From Paenibacillus bovis (lineage in GTDB: Bacteria > Bacillota > Bacilli > Bacillales > Bacillaceae_C): a DNA stretch of 46,304 nucleotides. Numbering within the stretch: the stretch's first letter is position 1; every line of letters begins with the position of its first letter. Below, in pieces: positions 25,282 to 33,586 of the stretch. The DNA is taken from assembly GCA_007679095.1 (NCBI GenBank), contig VEFU01000036.1:1-46304 (forward strand), in the 5' to 3' direction. The translations under genes and the position numbers were made by a program. A model generated the notes under the pieces. The model saw nothing but the letters and a program-made list of their open reading frames with translations, did not search any database and was not told the origin of the DNA.

Positions 25282-26445
25282 ATGCAAGATGCGACTATAG
25301 ATAAATTACATATTTTTATTACGATGTTTGTGATTAGTTTCATTATGAGTATTCAAGGCCCGATTTTTACACCGTATGCATCGATGTTAGGAGCCTCTAG
25401 TATCATGATTGGGATGATGTTAAGCGCCTCCCAACTAACCGATTTAACAGGAAATTTAATGGTCGGACCGTTAGTGGACAAGTATGGAAAAATAATTTTC
25501 ATTTCGATACCGATTTTCATTTCAGGATTGTTATATGTTGCACATGGCTTCATTGCCGACTATACTAGTTTACTCGTTTTACGCGCCATCAATGGATTTG
25601 CACTTGCCTTTTTAATGCCAGCAGCGTTCGCCTTAATTTCTGGATATGCAAAAAACAGTCGACAACAAGGTAAAAATATGGCGATTGTCGGTATCTTGGG
25701 AGTCATTGCCGATATTATCGCGCCTATTCTCGGTGGAAAACTCGGAACCACGATTGGCTATGCGAATACATACTCGATCATGGGATACGCCTTACTCGTT
25801 ATCGCTGTCTACACTGTTATTTTTTTACGAGATAGACAATTACTTTCGGTCAAAAATAAAAAAGCAAAGGCAACAAATTTGCTAACTGTTTTTCAAAATA
25901 CGCAGCTGCAACTCGTGTATTTAACGGGATTTGCGGTCATGTATATTCATGGAGTCATCAATTATGAGGTTCCGTATTTAACTGTTGAAAAAGGGTACTC
26001 GACATTACGAACGGGGCAACTTTTTGGCTTTGAAGCAGTTGGAACATTAGCATCCTTGTCCTTATTCTTTTTACACCGATACGACCCAATCAACCGCATG
26101 ATGTTTGGCTTATTCTGGCTTTGTATGAGTTTGGCCGCCTTTTTTAATGGACTGCTCGATTTACCTTTATCCTTATTTTTAATGGGCTTTTGCTTTGGAT
26201 TGGTGATGCCTGCTGCCGGAACAGCTGTTACAAATGCAGTACCAAGCACCGAACACGGAAAAGCGTTCGGCGTTCTATCAGCAGTTTATTCACTCGGGAT
26301 GATCGCGAGCTCCTTCCTCACCGCCATCATCCGTCAAGCAGTCTCTCCGTATTTCATCGCTTTTTTAGTTGGAATGATGATATTAACGCTGATTGGTTTT
26401 ATAAAATTTAGCACTCCAAATACGATACGGGATTCGAGGTATTGA
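25282..26445 (+). CDS. MFS family transporter
   Basis: 387 residues with about 12 transmembrane helices. The MFS loop 2-3 signature is present as GPLVDKYGKIIF, and the second half has the matching MPAAGTAVTNAVPSTEHGKAFG. It is most like drug/metabolite efflux carriers of the DHA1 type; substrate unknown. Start ATG at 25282, with GGAGGTG 6 bases upstream lying in a strong hairpin that should limit translation. An in-frame ATG at 25264 lies within that hairpin and is unlikely. Confidence 0.88.
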   Translation: MQDATIDKLHIFITMFVISFIMSIQGPIFTPYASMLGASSIMIGMMLSASQLTDLTGNLMVGPLVDKYGKIIFISIPIFISGLLYVAHGFIADYTSLLVLRAINGFALAFLMPAAFALISGYAKNSRQQGKNMAIVGILGVIADIIAPILGGKLGTTIGYANTYSIMGYALLVIAVYTVIFLRDRQLLSVKNKKAKATNLLTVFQNTQLQLVYLTGFAVMYIHGVINYEVPYLTVEKGYSTLRTGQLFGFEAVGTLASLSLFFLHRYDPINRMMFGLFWLCMSLAAFFNGLLDLPLSLFLMGFCFGLVMPAAGTAVTNAVPSTEHGKAFGVLSAVYSLGMIASSFLTAIIRQAVSPYFIAFLVGMMILTLIGFIKFSTPNTIRDSRY

Positions 26446-26473
26446 AAAAGGGCCAGTCCTTCATGGGCTGCCC
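26446..26473 (-). terminator. Possible terminator of the truncated SDR gene
   Basis: On the minus strand GGGGCAGCCC and GGACTGGCCC pair imperfectly and are followed by TTTTTC. Confidence 0.4.
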
Positions 26474-26480
26474 CTTCATT

Positions 26481-27056
26481 TTACAATGCTCCCATACCAC
26501 CGTCGACTCGATACTGAACGCCAGTAATAAATGAACTTTCATCAGAGGCAAGGAACAAAACTAAATTCGCAATATCATCTGATTCCCCATACCGTCCTAG
26601 TGGGATGCTTTTTGCTAGTGTTTCTTGTTCTACTTCCAATCCTTCCTCTAAAGAACGCATCATTCTTGTGTTCACTGGCGATGGATGAATGGAATTTACA
26701 CGTACATTTGCACCTGCTACTTCTACTGCCGCTGCTTTTGTTAATCCGACAACTGCATGTTTCGAAGTGATATAAGGTGCTACTCCAGGGCTACCGCTTA
26801 ATCCAGCGACCGAGGATGTGTTAATGACACTTCCATGACCTTGTTTCGTTAAGACTGGAAGCACATATTTTAACCCTAAAAATACTCCCCGTACATTGAC
26901 ACTAATGACTTTATCGAAGTCCTCCACTTTTTGATCCACAAGTGGTGCTACTTTTCCTTCAATCCCTGCATTATTAAAAAACACATCGATCTTTCCGAAA
27001 TGTTCCACTGTCTTTTTCACATAGTTTTCTACATCCGCTTCTTGAAAGAATCCTTG
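26481..27056 (-). pseudogene. 5'-truncated short-chain dehydrogenase (SDR)
   Basis: The C-terminal three quarters of a classical SDR is intact: FFNNAGIEG (NNAG motif), INTSSVAGLSG with the catalytic Ser, PYITSKHA (YxxxK), and the C-terminal FITGVQYRVDGGMGAL. Homology can be read back to GFFQEADVENYVKKTVEHFG near 27056. The first 60-65 residues, including the TGxxxGIG nucleotide-binding loop, are absent and the sequence changes abruptly. No ribosome binding site precedes any internal ATG. The gene has lost its 5' end by deletion or rearrangement at about 27056. Confidence 0.8.
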
Positions 27057-27097
27057 TTTTCTGTTAGGTTATGTAAATGATTATTGTTACTATAAGG

Positions 27098-27130
27098 TAA
27101 AAAAAGAACTTCCAATTTTCTGGAAGTTCT
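27098..27130 (-). terminator. Terminator of the 27.2-kb gene
   Basis: On the minus strand AGAACTTCCA and TGGAAGTTCT form a 10-bp stem with a 6-base loop, followed by TTTTTTT. Confidence 0.85.
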
Positions 27131-27210
27131 ATTTCGTAATAATGTTTTATTCAATTAAACACCCGTTAGTTTAAGTACAATACTACACCACATTACAATC
27201 CTCTTGTTCA

Positions 27211-27708
27211 TTATTCTTTGTTTATAAATGTATCTATTATCACACTTGCTCTTGCTGCACTTAATATTGTTTTTGTATCTTTAATCGAGATGACATAGGA
27301 ACTTTTTCCTCCAGATGGTGTATATTGGTATGTGCTTAAATCATTACCATATTCAAGATTAAGCTTGTATCCATCTTCTAATTGGTAAATTCCCAAGGTA
27401 TATTTCAATTCTTTCTTTTCATAATAGTTAACTTCTGCTACCGGTTGTCCGGTCACTATCTTTTTGTCTTTCCCTTCTAAAATATGAAAATTTTCGTACA
27501 CATTTACCAAATCTTTAAAAGCAGGATCTGGATTTGAAAATGTTAAGAGTTCCCCATTTGTTTTGCTATGCTTAACCGTAATCAAATCAATTTCTGGGCT
27601 AGTCTTCATAATATGTTTGAGCCCGTCAAGTTCTCTTTGCGAAAGCCAATTTGTAAATATTAATCCCCCTAATATAACAATGATAATGAAGAATATCCAT
27701 TTTTTCAT
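27211..27708 (-). CDS. Membrane-anchored hypothetical protein
   Basis: 165 residues from the ATG at 27708 (AGGGGA 8 bases upstream). An N-terminal hydrophobic helix (MKKWIFFIIIVILGGLIF) is a signal anchor; the rest is a beta-rich domain with no recognised family. It ends in a strong terminator. A 62-codon frame upstream (27814 to 27629, MEIYDYIFLVGSNAVKPKMK) overlaps its start and looks partly protein-like, but it has only a weak ribosome site and may be a remnant. Confidence 0.6.
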   Translation of the reverse strand: MKKWIFFIIIVILGGLIFTNWLSQRELDGLKHIMKTSPEIDLITVKHSKTNGELLTFSNPDPAFKDLVNVYENFHILEGKDKKIVTGQPVAEVNYYEKKELKYTLGIYQLEDGYKLNLEYGNDLSTYQYTPSGGKSSYVISIKDTKTILSAARASVIIDTFINKE

Positions 27709-27899
27709 TTCCAATATCCCCTAACTTTTCAGCCTTGCTCATTAAATCTTTTCTTTTCATTTTTGGTTTCACAGCATTACTTCCAACTAAAAATATATAA
27801 TCATAGATTTCCATTTCAACTTAATCTCTTGTTGTACTAATCTGCCCCTTTAGTATAATAAATACCTCTTACACATCATGTTCGATATATTCCTCAAGT

Positions 27900-28058
27900 T
27901 TATCTTGTCATAGCATAATAGATTACATAAAACCAACTAAAAAAACCATGAATACATGCCCATATAATTGATTCGTGTAAACTCCAAGATATTGCGATTG
28001 CCAATGCTGAACCGAATGTAATTCCCGTTCTAGCTACTGATTTACCTGTATCGTTCAT
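27900..28058 (-). CDS. Small conserved membrane protein, 52 residues
   Basis: Sequence MNDTGKSVARTGITFGSALA followed by two hydrophobic stretches (IAISWSLHESIIWACIHG and FFSWFYVIYYAMTR). Small Firmicutes proteins with the same ARTGITFGSALAxxIS and IHGxxxWxYVIYY pattern are widely conserved and uncharacterised. Start at 28058 is supported by AAAGGGTGG 8 bases upstream; longer frames upstream lack a site. Monocistronic. Confidence 0.75.
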   Translation of the reverse strand: MNDTGKSVARTGITFGSALAIAISWSLHESIIWACIHGFFSWFYVIYYAMTR

Positions 28059-28109
28059 TTTCTTTACCACCCTTTCGTTACCGTCGCAAATGCACACAAA
28101 AACTTCCAT

Positions 28110-28456
28110 TACATTTTCAACTAAACTGTCCTATTAGTTGTAGAAGCAACAGTGTTTTACAGCTGATTTAGTTAATTTGATTGTATCATAAGTTTCTGAA
28201 TTTTTTACTTAATTCCCATCTCATTCAGTCATTCATTGTTACTTCATTTCTTTGTTGGACGTTTTCCTAAACTTAAAACCAAGCAAGGAATTATTTAAAC
28301 ACTTGCTCGCTCCATCCTTTTCGTCTTCTTGATAATTATTCACGTTCTGGATGTGATATACATTCGTTCCTGAAATCAATTATTAACAACTAACTTTATC
28401 AAAAACTTCTGTTAAAATAAGGATAATTGACGATAGAGAAGAGATTGGGGTGGAAG
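28110..28456. other. Intergenic region without a supported gene
   Basis: It contains AACTGTCCTATTAGTTG near 28125, one of three copies of a short motif (others at about 43305 and 43893), and a GCAAG/CTTGC hairpin near 28285. Nothing else could be assigned. Confidence 0.4.
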
Positions 28457-29074
28457 ATGTTGAAATTATTACTAACCTCTAACGGTTTTTACACGGATAC
28501 GATTAAAGAGCGATTTCTAACACTTATTCATGGAGAACCAAATGAACTGGACGTTGCTATTATCACGACTGCTTCGCCACATAAAGAAAATAATAGGTAT
28601 GCTCAGAAGGCAAAAGAGGACTTTCAGAATATGGGTTTTCAAAACATTGATTTCATCGATATCGAGTTTGATAACCCAAATAGTTTGGCGAATAAGGACG
28701 TCATTTACATAAATGGTGGAAATCCTTTTAACTTATTATTTCATACGAAAAAGAGCGGAGCAGATAAAATCTTACGAGAGTTAGCTGCCAAAAATGTTGT
28801 CATTGTTGGTGTTAGTGCAGGTGCGGTCCTACTTGGTCCAAATATGAAATTCGTTCAGTTCTTCACACCACATATGAACACATTCCATATGGAGGAACTA
28901 TCTGCATTAGGATTAACAGACAAACTCATTTTCCCTCACTACGATCGAGAAGATTTATTCCAAGATCATACAAACAAGACGATTGAACATAGACTAAGAG
29001 AATTTGAAACCATGGAGAACTGTGAAGTTACGAGATTGAAGGATGAGGAATATATTATTGTGGAGCTTGCGTAG
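28457..29074 (+). CDS. Peptidase E-like (S51) / class I glutamine amidotransferase fold protein
   Basis: 205 residues. The nucleophile elbow GVSAGAVLLG carries the catalytic Ser of the S51 dipeptidase family, and YINGGNPFNLL is the typical glycine-rich strand before it. PHYDRED near the C-terminus is also family-like. S51 enzymes (PepE, YgaJ group) release N-terminal Asp from dipeptides or related substrates. Start ATG at 28457 with GGGGTGGAAG directly upstream; the frame opens 10 codons earlier without a site. The relic of a type I antitoxin RNA lies downstream and its hairpin may end this transcript. Confidence 0.82.
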   Translation: MLKLLLTSNGFYTDTIKERFLTLIHGEPNELDVAIITTASPHKENNRYAQKAKEDFQNMGFQNIDFIDIEFDNPNSLANKDVIYINGGNPFNLLFHTKKSGADKILRELAAKNVVIVGVSAGAVLLGPNMKFVQFFTPHMNTFHMEELSALGLTDKLIFPHYDREDLFQDHTNKTIEHRLREFETMENCEVTRLKDEEYIIVELA

Positions 29075-29108
29075 CATTAGGGAAAAAACCTGTGATTCTA
29101 CTATCATG

Positions 29109-29250
29109 ATTGAAAGTTATATGCGGGGCGTCCAATTACCGAACATGGAACGGTTTACTGTGTTGGTTCCTCAATAGGGACTCGCCATTAAGGCTGACAT
29201 AACCCACCCATAATGAGCAGTTACTCAGGGGTGGGTTATTTTTTATCATA
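29109..29250 (+). pseudogene. Decayed type I toxin-antitoxin locus (RNA half only)
   Basis: It retains the -35 TTGAAA, a fragment of the GTCCAAT...GAACGG stem, TTGGTTCC and the plus-strand terminator AACCCACC...GGTGGGTTATTTTTT found in loci 1 and 2. About 30 bases including the -10 are missing, and the toxin frame is gone after the terminator. Confidence 0.7.
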
Positions 29251-29272
29251 AGGACAGAATTTTATTTTTTAA

Positions 29273-29734
29273 CTATTCCGTATACTCCACATCATGTTTT
29301 TCGCAAAATTCTACTGCGATTTCTTTATATTTTTCTTCCCGGTACGCATACCATTCGTCAACCAGTCCAAAACGTTCCACATTGTCTCTAAAACGTTTAA
29401 ATGCACCTTTGCCTTTTATCACACTCAGAAGTGTATCTCGTTTGGTATCATCGGAAACGTTATAGCAGAATCTTTCCATGATGTCATAATCATTAATATC
29501 ATAACTAGTAGGAAGCTGAGCATATTTCTCAAAGTTCTCCTCTATGTCAATGGCTATTTCCATTTCACCTTGTTGCCAATCTGAAAGATGATCAAATTCC
29601 TCTCTATCTTCTGCCATCATTAATAATTCTTCTGACATAAAGACTATTTCCCCTGTTTCAAGATTCAAGTAAGCACTGCTTTCCTCTGATTGCATTTCCA
29701 TTCCATCTAAAATGTCAATTAGTTTTACCTGCAT
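29273..29734 (-). CDS. UPF0158 family protein
   Basis: 153 residues, full length for UPF0158, a small acidic cytoplasmic family of unknown function. Recognisable features are SSAYLNLETGEIVFMSEE at the start, RFCYNVSDDTKRDTLL in the middle and the C-terminal GKGAFKRFRDNVERFGLVDEWYAYREEKYKEIA. GAGGGATC lies 6 bases before the ATG. The 5' part of this gene and its upstream region are repeated as a decayed copy at 30.7-31.05 kb. Confidence 0.85.
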   Translation of the reverse strand: MQVKLIDILDGMEMQSEESSAYLNLETGEIVFMSEELLMMAEDREEFDHLSDWQQGEMEIAIDIEENFEKYAQLPTSYDINDYDIMERFCYNVSDDTKRDTLLSVIKGKGAFKRFRDNVERFGLVDEWYAYREEKYKEIAVEFCEKHDVEYTE

Positions 29735-30029
29735 AGATGATCCCTCACTTTGCTTTTAGCTGAAATATGTATATGTTAAGTATAACGTACGGTAAAGGAT
29801 GATTTCGAGCTTTTTACAGAGTTACTCAATTAACAACGCTTCTCATCTTTAGGAATGCGATAATGTTTCAAATATAATTTTAGGCTGATGATGGATGAAT
29901 TGTTGTTTTCGACAAATAACTAAAATAACATGATAATAAAAGGTGTTAGAATATTCTCGACATGGGTATATATTCATTTGCAGGACTGTTCAATGTCTTA
30001 ATGTCATTTATGAAAAGGTGAAAATGTTG

Positions 30030-30626
30030 ATGGAACCACTTGAAAAACGCTTTTACTCTCAACCTACACTTACACTCGCAAAAGCATTGTTAGGAAGTTT
30101 TCTTATTAAAGAGACACCAATCGGAACCGCAGTGGGGATGATTGTAGAGACAGAAGCATATATAGGGCCGAATGATCGTGCAGCCCATAGCTATGGTGGT
30201 CGCCGAACGAAACGAACGGAAATTATGTTTGGTGAACCTGGTGTTACTTATACATATTCCATGCACACACATTGTCTTTTTAACGTGGTAAGTGGTGAAG
30301 TCGGGGAACCTCATGCAGTTCTTGTAAGGGCGTTGGAACCATTTGAAGGGAAAGAATTAATGGCAAAGAGAAGACCAAAAGCTAAAAACGAAACCCAATG
30401 GACAAATGGGCCAGGGAAACTAACAAAGGCTCTCGGGATTACGATGGACGACTATGGTCATCCCCTTGATAAATCTCCTCTTTGAATTGCAAAGGGAATG
30501 GATATTGACGCAAATAATATTGCATCGGGAGCACGAATTGACATACAAAATTCTGGTGAAGCTGTTGATTATCCGTGGCGCTTTTGGATTTATGGAAACA
30601 AATTTGTATCTCCCAAAACCCGATAA
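30030..30626 (+). pseudogene. DNA-3-methyladenine glycosylase (AAG/Mpg type) with one in-frame stop
   Basis: 198 codons matching the AAG family over its whole length (LLGSFLIKETPIGTAVGMIVE TEAYIGP in two parts, YTYSMHTHCLFNVV, VLVRALEP, NGPGKLTKALGI). A single TGA at codon 152 (30483-30485) interrupts it; the frame then continues as IAKGMDIDANNIASGARIDI and PWRFWIYGNKFVS to a normal end. The simplest origin is TGG to TGA. The truncated 151-residue product lacks the final beta strands and is probably inactive. Start at 30030 supported by AAAGGTG 9 bases upstream. B. subtilis counterpart: YxlJ-type. Confidence 0.82.
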
Positions 30627-30719
30627 TTACGATTTGGTATTTTCCCTAAAATCAGACTTCCTTCCATTAGCGAAAGGTGAAGTGTAATAGTGCCCGTCCA
30701 ATCGTTTTTTCTACATCTA

Positions 30720-30915
30720 CCATTCTTAGAAGGAAGCTGAATGTTTTTATCAAAGTTCTCCTCTATGTCAATGGCTATTTTTTATTTCATGTTGTTGCCA
30801 ATCTGGGAGATGATCAAAATCCTCACCAAGTTCCGCCATCCTTATAAATTCATCTGAAACAAAGACACTTTCTCCATTCTGTCCACAATTTTTTTTTAGT
30901 TTTACCTGCATCATG
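30720..30915 (-). pseudogene. Decayed duplicate of the UPF0158 gene 5' end
   Basis: The stretch TCCTCTATGTCAATGGCTAT, GTTGTTGCCAATCTG and the final TTTTAGTTTTACCTGCAT (start codon region) match the intact gene at 29512-29734, with gaps and frameshifts. The 3' two thirds are absent. Confidence 0.8.
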
Positions 30916-31052
30916 ATAACTCGCTTCGCTTACATATCAACTGCAATGGAAAAGGATATTTTCGAGCCTTTTCCAAGTTATACCCACTACAAGTGCTTCT
31001 TCTATCATTAGAAATGCTATAATGTTTCAAAGATAATATTAGGGTGATGAGG

Positions 31053-33176
31053 ATGATTCGAAATAAAAGAGATTTGAATCGGTTAGAATCTGAATTACTT
31101 CAAATTCAAGCTAATATTAATCGATTCTCAGAAGAATTTTTTAATCAAGAAATCAAAGATATATGGGAAAAGATGAAGATAAGTGAAGGTAATGAAATGT
31201 TAAAATCCATGCCAGTAGATGTTATTTCTACTTTAGAAAAAGGGATGCCCATTAATCTTCTCGTGAATAAAGGTTTCCGAACTATTTATGATATCGCGAA
31301 TCAAACACCGCTCGAACTAATGCAACTCGATGGTATTGGAGAGAAGACTGCTTACCCAATTTACGATGCAGTCTCCAGAATAAAAGAGTCTGTTTATCAA
31401 CAAGCACATCCTAGAATTAATCCAGATGATATGTCTAGCGAAAATATCAATTTACTAGAAACCATTTATAAAAAATGGGAGCTTTTAAAAGATATTGAAA
31501 CGTTAAAAGTAGACTTCGAGCAATTTTACAAAACAATTAGTCATGATATACAAATAGCGAAAATGCAAAAAGGTATTATTGGCTCCCTATTTCAAGCTAA
31601 AACCGAAAAGTTAAAAATCAAGTCTGCAATCGACAATTTAAACAAAGAGAAAAATAAAAGTACCTTATACGACATTAAAGAAAAGCTACACTCTATCATT
31701 CATTTTTCCGTGAATAAAGAGGAATTAACTCAACACTTTGTTCGAGAAAATGCATCCTATTACACGGAAGTTGAAAAAGTGACTGGCTATACACAAGCTG
31801 AGTTGTATGAAAATTTACCAACAGAAATTGTAGATGCGGTAAATAATTTTACATTAGATACAACTAATCTAGAGGTTACATTAAGAGGTTACCAAGAGTT
31901 CGGGGCGAAGTATGCCTTATATTTTAAACGGACCTTACTTGGAGATGAAATGGGACTGGGAAAAACAATCCAAGCATTAGCGATGATCAATCATTTAACT
32001 CAAAATAATCAAAAACATGCCATGGTCGTTTGCCCTTTAAGTGTTATGACGAACTGGAAAAAGGAAATTAACCAGCGTTCAAAACTACATACATATATTT
32101 ATCATGGAAATAACCGTGATGCTGAATTTGAAAAATGGCAATCCAATTCTGGTGTTCTGATTACGACATATGAACAAACATTACGAATGAATTTTGAAGA
32201 GAATCACGAGTTAGATGCATTGATTGTAGACGAAGCCCATTATGTGAAAAACCCAGGTGCAAAGCGCTCTCAAAGTGTGTATAAACTTGCAGGTATAGCG
32301 GAGTATGTTTTATTTATGAGTGGTACACCAATTGAAAATAGATTAGAAGAAATGAAACAATTAATATCCATTTTACAGCCAGACATTGCGGAACAATTAT
32401 CAACAGAATTGCATTTATTGCAACCAAGTGAATTTAAACAAGTTGTAGCACCAGTTTACTTACGTAGAAATAGAAAAGATGTACTGAGTGAGTTGCCAGA
32501 ACTAGAAATCGTTCCACTGTGGATGGATTTTGGAGAAGAAGAAGAAAGATTCTATCATCAAGCAGTGATGGCAGGTCAATTAATGGCGATGAGACGTGCG
32601 GCATGGCAAGGTGGTTCTCCTGAAAAATCACCTAAATTAGAGAAGCTGTTGGAGATATGTGAAGAAGCAGCTGAAAACGGACACAAAGTTTTGGTATTTT
32701 CCTTTTTCAGAGATGTAATTACGACAATACATCAGTATATAGAAGGTAAAACATTTGAAGCAATTACTGGTGATGTTCCTAATGCGAGAAGACAAGAAAT
32801 AATTGATGAATTTACAAAAGCAGAGCCGGGATCCGTTCTTCTAAGTCAAATTACTGCTGGAGGCGTCGGGTTGAATATACAAGCTGCTAATATTGTAATT
32901 CTATGTGAACCGCAATGGAAACCCTCTATAGAAGAACAAGCAATTAGTCGTGCATACCGAATGGGACAATCTAGAAATGTGATTGTATATCGACTACTAA
33001 CGGAAGAAAGTATTGATGAAACAATGCTTGAAGTATTAGGTGAGAAGAGTAACATATTCAATTTATATGCTAGAGACTCAGATGTAGCTTCACTCGCATT
33101 ACAAGAGCAAGAAGAACCAGAAGAATCTGTTAAGCAAAGAGTATTAAAATTAGAGAAGGAACGACTGGCAATATGA
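31053..33176 (+). CDS. SNF2-family ATPase with an N-terminal helix-hairpin-helix
   Basis: 707 residues. An N-terminal helical region carries an HhH motif (LMQLDGIGEKTAYPIYDAV, about residues 92-110), then a coiled-coil segment, then a full SNF2 motor: GDEMGLGKTIQALA (motif I, near 300), VDEAHYVKN (DEAH), MSGTPIENR (III), a helicase C-half with SQITAGGVGLNIQAAN (V) and QAISRAYRMGQSRNVIVYRL (VI). It should be a dsDNA translocase. It lacks the SWIM domain common in Bacillus YwqA-type proteins. Start at 31053 chosen for AGGG 8 bases upstream. It follows a DNA-repair glycosylase gene. Role in repair or defence is inference. Confidence 0.85.
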   Translation: MIRNKRDLNRLESELLQIQANINRFSEEFFNQEIKDIWEKMKISEGNEMLKSMPVDVISTLEKGMPINLLVNKGFRTIYDIANQTPLELMQLDGIGEKTAYPIYDAVSRIKESVYQQAHPRINPDDMSSENINLLETIYKKWELLKDIETLKVDFEQFYKTISHDIQIAKMQKGIIGSLFQAKTEKLKIKSAIDNLNKEKNKSTLYDIKEKLHSIIHFSVNKEELTQHFVRENASYYTEVEKVTGYTQAELYENLPTEIVDAVNNFTLDTTNLEVTLRGYQEFGAKYALYFKRTLLGDEMGLGKTIQALAMINHLTQNNQKHAMVVCPLSVMTNWKKEINQRSKLHTYIYHGNNRDAEFEKWQSNSGVLITTYEQTLRMNFEENHELDALIVDEAHYVKNPGAKRSQSVYKLAGIAEYVLFMSGTPIENRLEEMKQLISILQPDIAEQLSTELHLLQPSEFKQVVAPVYLRRNRKDVLSELPELEIVPLWMDFGEEEERFYHQAVMAGQLMAMRRAAWQGGSPEKSPKLEKLLEICEEAAENGHKVLVFSFFRDVITTIHQYIEGKTFEAITGDVPNARRQEIIDEFTKAEPGSVLLSQITAGGVGLNIQAANIVILCEPQWKPSIEEQAISRAYRMGQSRNVIVYRLLTEESIDETMLEVLGEKSNIFNLYARDSDVASLALQEQEEPEESVKQRVLKLEKERLAI

Positions 33177-33256
33177 TTGTATACTGGGTTCTATTTAACG
33201 ACACCCAGTGTTTCACTAAGCTTGAAACCAACCTACCAACAATGTATAATTAGAGT

Positions 33257-33401
33257 ATACTAAGAATACATTAAAAAGTACCGTCCAATGCGCTAACATT
33301 GAACGGTTACTGTAATAGTTGGTTCCCCCAAAGGGAATCGGCATTTAGGCTGAAATAACCCACCCAAAATGAGCCCTAACTCAAGGATGGGTTATTTTTT
33401 A
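33257..33401 (+). ncRNA. Antisense RNA antitoxin of type I locus 2
   Basis: Promoter TTGAAA (33222-33227), 17-base spacer, TATAAT (33245-33250), predicted start near 33257. The RNA ends at AACCCACC...GGATGGGTT plus TTTTTT (33356-33400), giving about 145 nt. It overlaps the toxin stop codon and the toxin mRNA 3' UTR. Layout and promoter spacing are identical to locus 1. Confidence 0.72.
33273..33308 (-). terminator. Terminator of toxin mRNA 2
   Basis: On the minus strand ACCGTTCAATG pairs with CATTGGACGGT (one wobble), followed by ACTTTTTAA. Confidence 0.75.
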
Positions 33402-33475
33402 TGGTTAAATGACAATATTGCCACGATTAACGCTCCGAATGTAAGACTAAGCATTAACGATTCGAATACTGACAT
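33392..33475 (-). CDS. Holin-like type I toxin, 27 residues (locus 2)
   Basis: ATG at 33475 with AAAGGGGGTGG 5 bases upstream encodes MSVFESLMLSLTFGALIVAI followed by LSFNHKK, 20 of 27 residues identical to the locus 1 peptide. Same single-helix design with a basic tail. The upstream block, including CGAACGTATGTGTG (minus strand, 33546-33559), is also conserved between loci. It separates the SNF2 gene from the helicase cassette. Toxicity inferred from the family. Confidence 0.82.
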   Translation of the reverse strand: MSVFESLMLSLTFGALIVAILSFNHKK

Positions 33476-33586
33476 ACGACCACCCCCTTTCATGGGAGTG
33501 AGCCGACCACCCTTGAGTACCAAATCTATTACACTCCAATTACACCACACATACGTTCGTGTTTCTATCCTATCATTCTTTCATTT

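Noticed and set aside
27629-27814. 62-codon minus-strand frame MEIYDYIFLVGSN...
   Set aside because: It overlaps the start of the better supported gene and has only a weak ribosome site; possibly a remnant but not supportable as a gene.
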